NCBI GenBank assembly: GCA_946002045.1
Contig: CAMFYM010000083.1
Location: 1-6,011, forward strand
Reading direction: 5' to 3'
DNA length: 6,011 bases
Origin: an uncultured Clostridia bacterium
GTDB taxonomy: Bacteria; Bacillota; Clostridia; Oscillospirales; Acutalibacteraceae
The notes below the pieces were generated by a model. The model saw only the letters and a list, made by a program, of their open reading frames with translations. It ran no database searches and was not told where the DNA came from. Below are positions 5,512 through 6,011 of the stretch, piece after piece. A program made the translations under genes and the position numbers. The stretch's first letter is position 1, and every line of letters starts with the position of its first letter.

Positions 5512-6011
5512 CTACTCGCTTTCCTCTGCTTTAATCTCCTGGGAGCTTTTGTTGTAAATGTAATCAATGAGCATTTCCTTGTTTTTCTCTGTGTTAATGC
5601 TGATTACACTGTTGCCGTAAATTGTGGCATAATCCCATGTGCCTTCAAATGGGACCTTCGTTTGATGCATATCACCTGTAATACAGCCACCTGCCTTTAA
5701 TGCAAAGCTCATAAGCTCACTCTTTGACAGGTCTGTTTCAATATACGGAGCAGAGCTGTAAACCATATTATAGAGCTTAAAGGGATTTGAGTGCTTAGCC
5801 TTATCAAGAATTGCAGTCATAACTGTTCTTTGCCTTTTTGTTCTCACAAAATCAGTGTCGATTTTCCTAATTCTGCAATATGCCAGCGCCTGCTCACCGG
5901 AAAGGTTGTTTTTGCCAGCATCCAATTTAACATCACCATATCTGTATGGGTGTCCGGTAACCTCCTCTGCCTCTGCCTCGGTTACCTCAATCTCAACTCC
6001 TCCAAGGCTGT
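5512..6011 (-). CDS. LytR-CpsA-Psr (LCP) family cell-wall glycopolymer ligase, C-terminal part (5' end beyond window)
   Basis: LCP proteins transfer glycopolymers (teichoic acids, capsule or similar) from a polyprenyl-pyrophosphate carrier to peptidoglycan on the outer face of the membrane. The reading frame is open to the window edge; about 165 residues and a TAG stop are visible. Seen in order: an entry segment GGVEIEV, an acidic stretch, then a stretch ending LSGEQALAYCRIRK and the family's lipid-pyrophosphate and metal-binding motif R-x-R-x3-D-x-D-F-x-R-x2-R-Q (about 5815-5880), followed by the usual C-terminal part of the fold with GDMHQTKVPFEGTW. The protein ends soon after the LCP domain, so no extra C-terminal domain exists. 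The TTG at 5923-5925 is internal, because upstream codons continue the conserved LCP pattern. The N-terminal membrane anchor expected for the family lies outside the window. It precedes zapA with a promoter in between, so the two are probably separate units. Family assignment is firm; the glycopolymer is unknown. Confidence 0.93.
   Translation of the reverse strand, partial: SLGGVEIEVTEAEAEEVTGHPYRYGDVKLDAGKNNLSGEQALAYCRIRKIDTDFVRTKRQRTVMTAILDKAKHSNPFKLYNMVYSSAPYIETDLSKSELMSFALKAGGCITGDMHQTKVPFEGTWDYATIYGNSVISINTEKNKEMLIDYIYNKSSQEIKAEESE

Noticed and set aside
5923..5925. TTG as the start of a short 137-residue LCP protein
   Set aside because: The frame stays open to 6011 and the upstream codons match the LCP domain (GGVEIEV), so the gene simply runs off the window.
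1..6011. Mobile elements, CRISPR arrays, tRNA genes or a defence system
   Set aside because: No transposase or integrase motif, spaced direct repeat series, tRNA-like fold or defence-type domain is visible; nearly all the sequence is used by six recognisable genes.

Overview
The window looks like chromosomal DNA from a low-GC Gram-positive bacterium of the class Clostridia, probably a gut member of the Oscillospirales/Ruminococcaceae type. This rests on AT-rich intergenic DNA, strong AGGAG-type ribosome binding sites, vegetative (sigma-A type) promoter hexamers, a LytR-CpsA-Psr wall protein, and the ZapA / U32 / Maf gene set. The genus is an inference; no 16S or other marker is present. All six genes read on the minus strand, so transcription runs from high to low coordinates.

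Region by region, in the direction of transcription: (1) 6011-5512 is the C-terminal part of a LytR-CpsA-Psr (LCP) cell-wall glycopolymer ligase, cut by the window edge. (2) 5511-5422 is a short gap with a consensus TTGACA-17-TATACT promoter inside a long inverted repeat. (3) 5421-2509 is a tight operon: zapA (FtsZ-ring protein), a U32-family protein with a DUF3656 domain (RlhA-like RNA hydroxylation protein), and maf (nucleotide pyrophosphatase). zapA and the U32 gene are 7 nt apart; the U32 gene and maf overlap by one base (TAATG). (4) 2508-2356 is a leader with a promoter, a palindrome over its -10 box and a small 5'-UTR hairpin. (5) 2355-1465 is a PHP-domain phosphoesterase of the YciV/RNase AM type, closed by a strong intrinsic terminator. 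(6) 1427-67 is a separately promoted, leaderless-signal (cytoplasmic) GH27 alpha-galactosidase-like glycosidase. (7) 66-1 is a short 3' flank with a weak inverted repeat.

Functionally this is mostly core housekeeping: envelope assembly (LCP), division (ZapA), RNA modification (U32), nucleotide hygiene or division control (Maf) and RNA or nucleotide phosphoester hydrolysis (PHP). The GH27 gene is the accessory element, for use of imported alpha-linked sugars, and it is insulated by the terminator on one side and its own promoter. I see no mobile element, CRISPR array, tRNA/rRNA, toxin-antitoxin or defence system, and no convincing undescribed system. The most interesting non-coding signals are the inverted repeats that sit on or between the promoter hexamers in all three intergenic gaps, and the most interesting protein question is the real substrate of the divergent GH27 enzyme.
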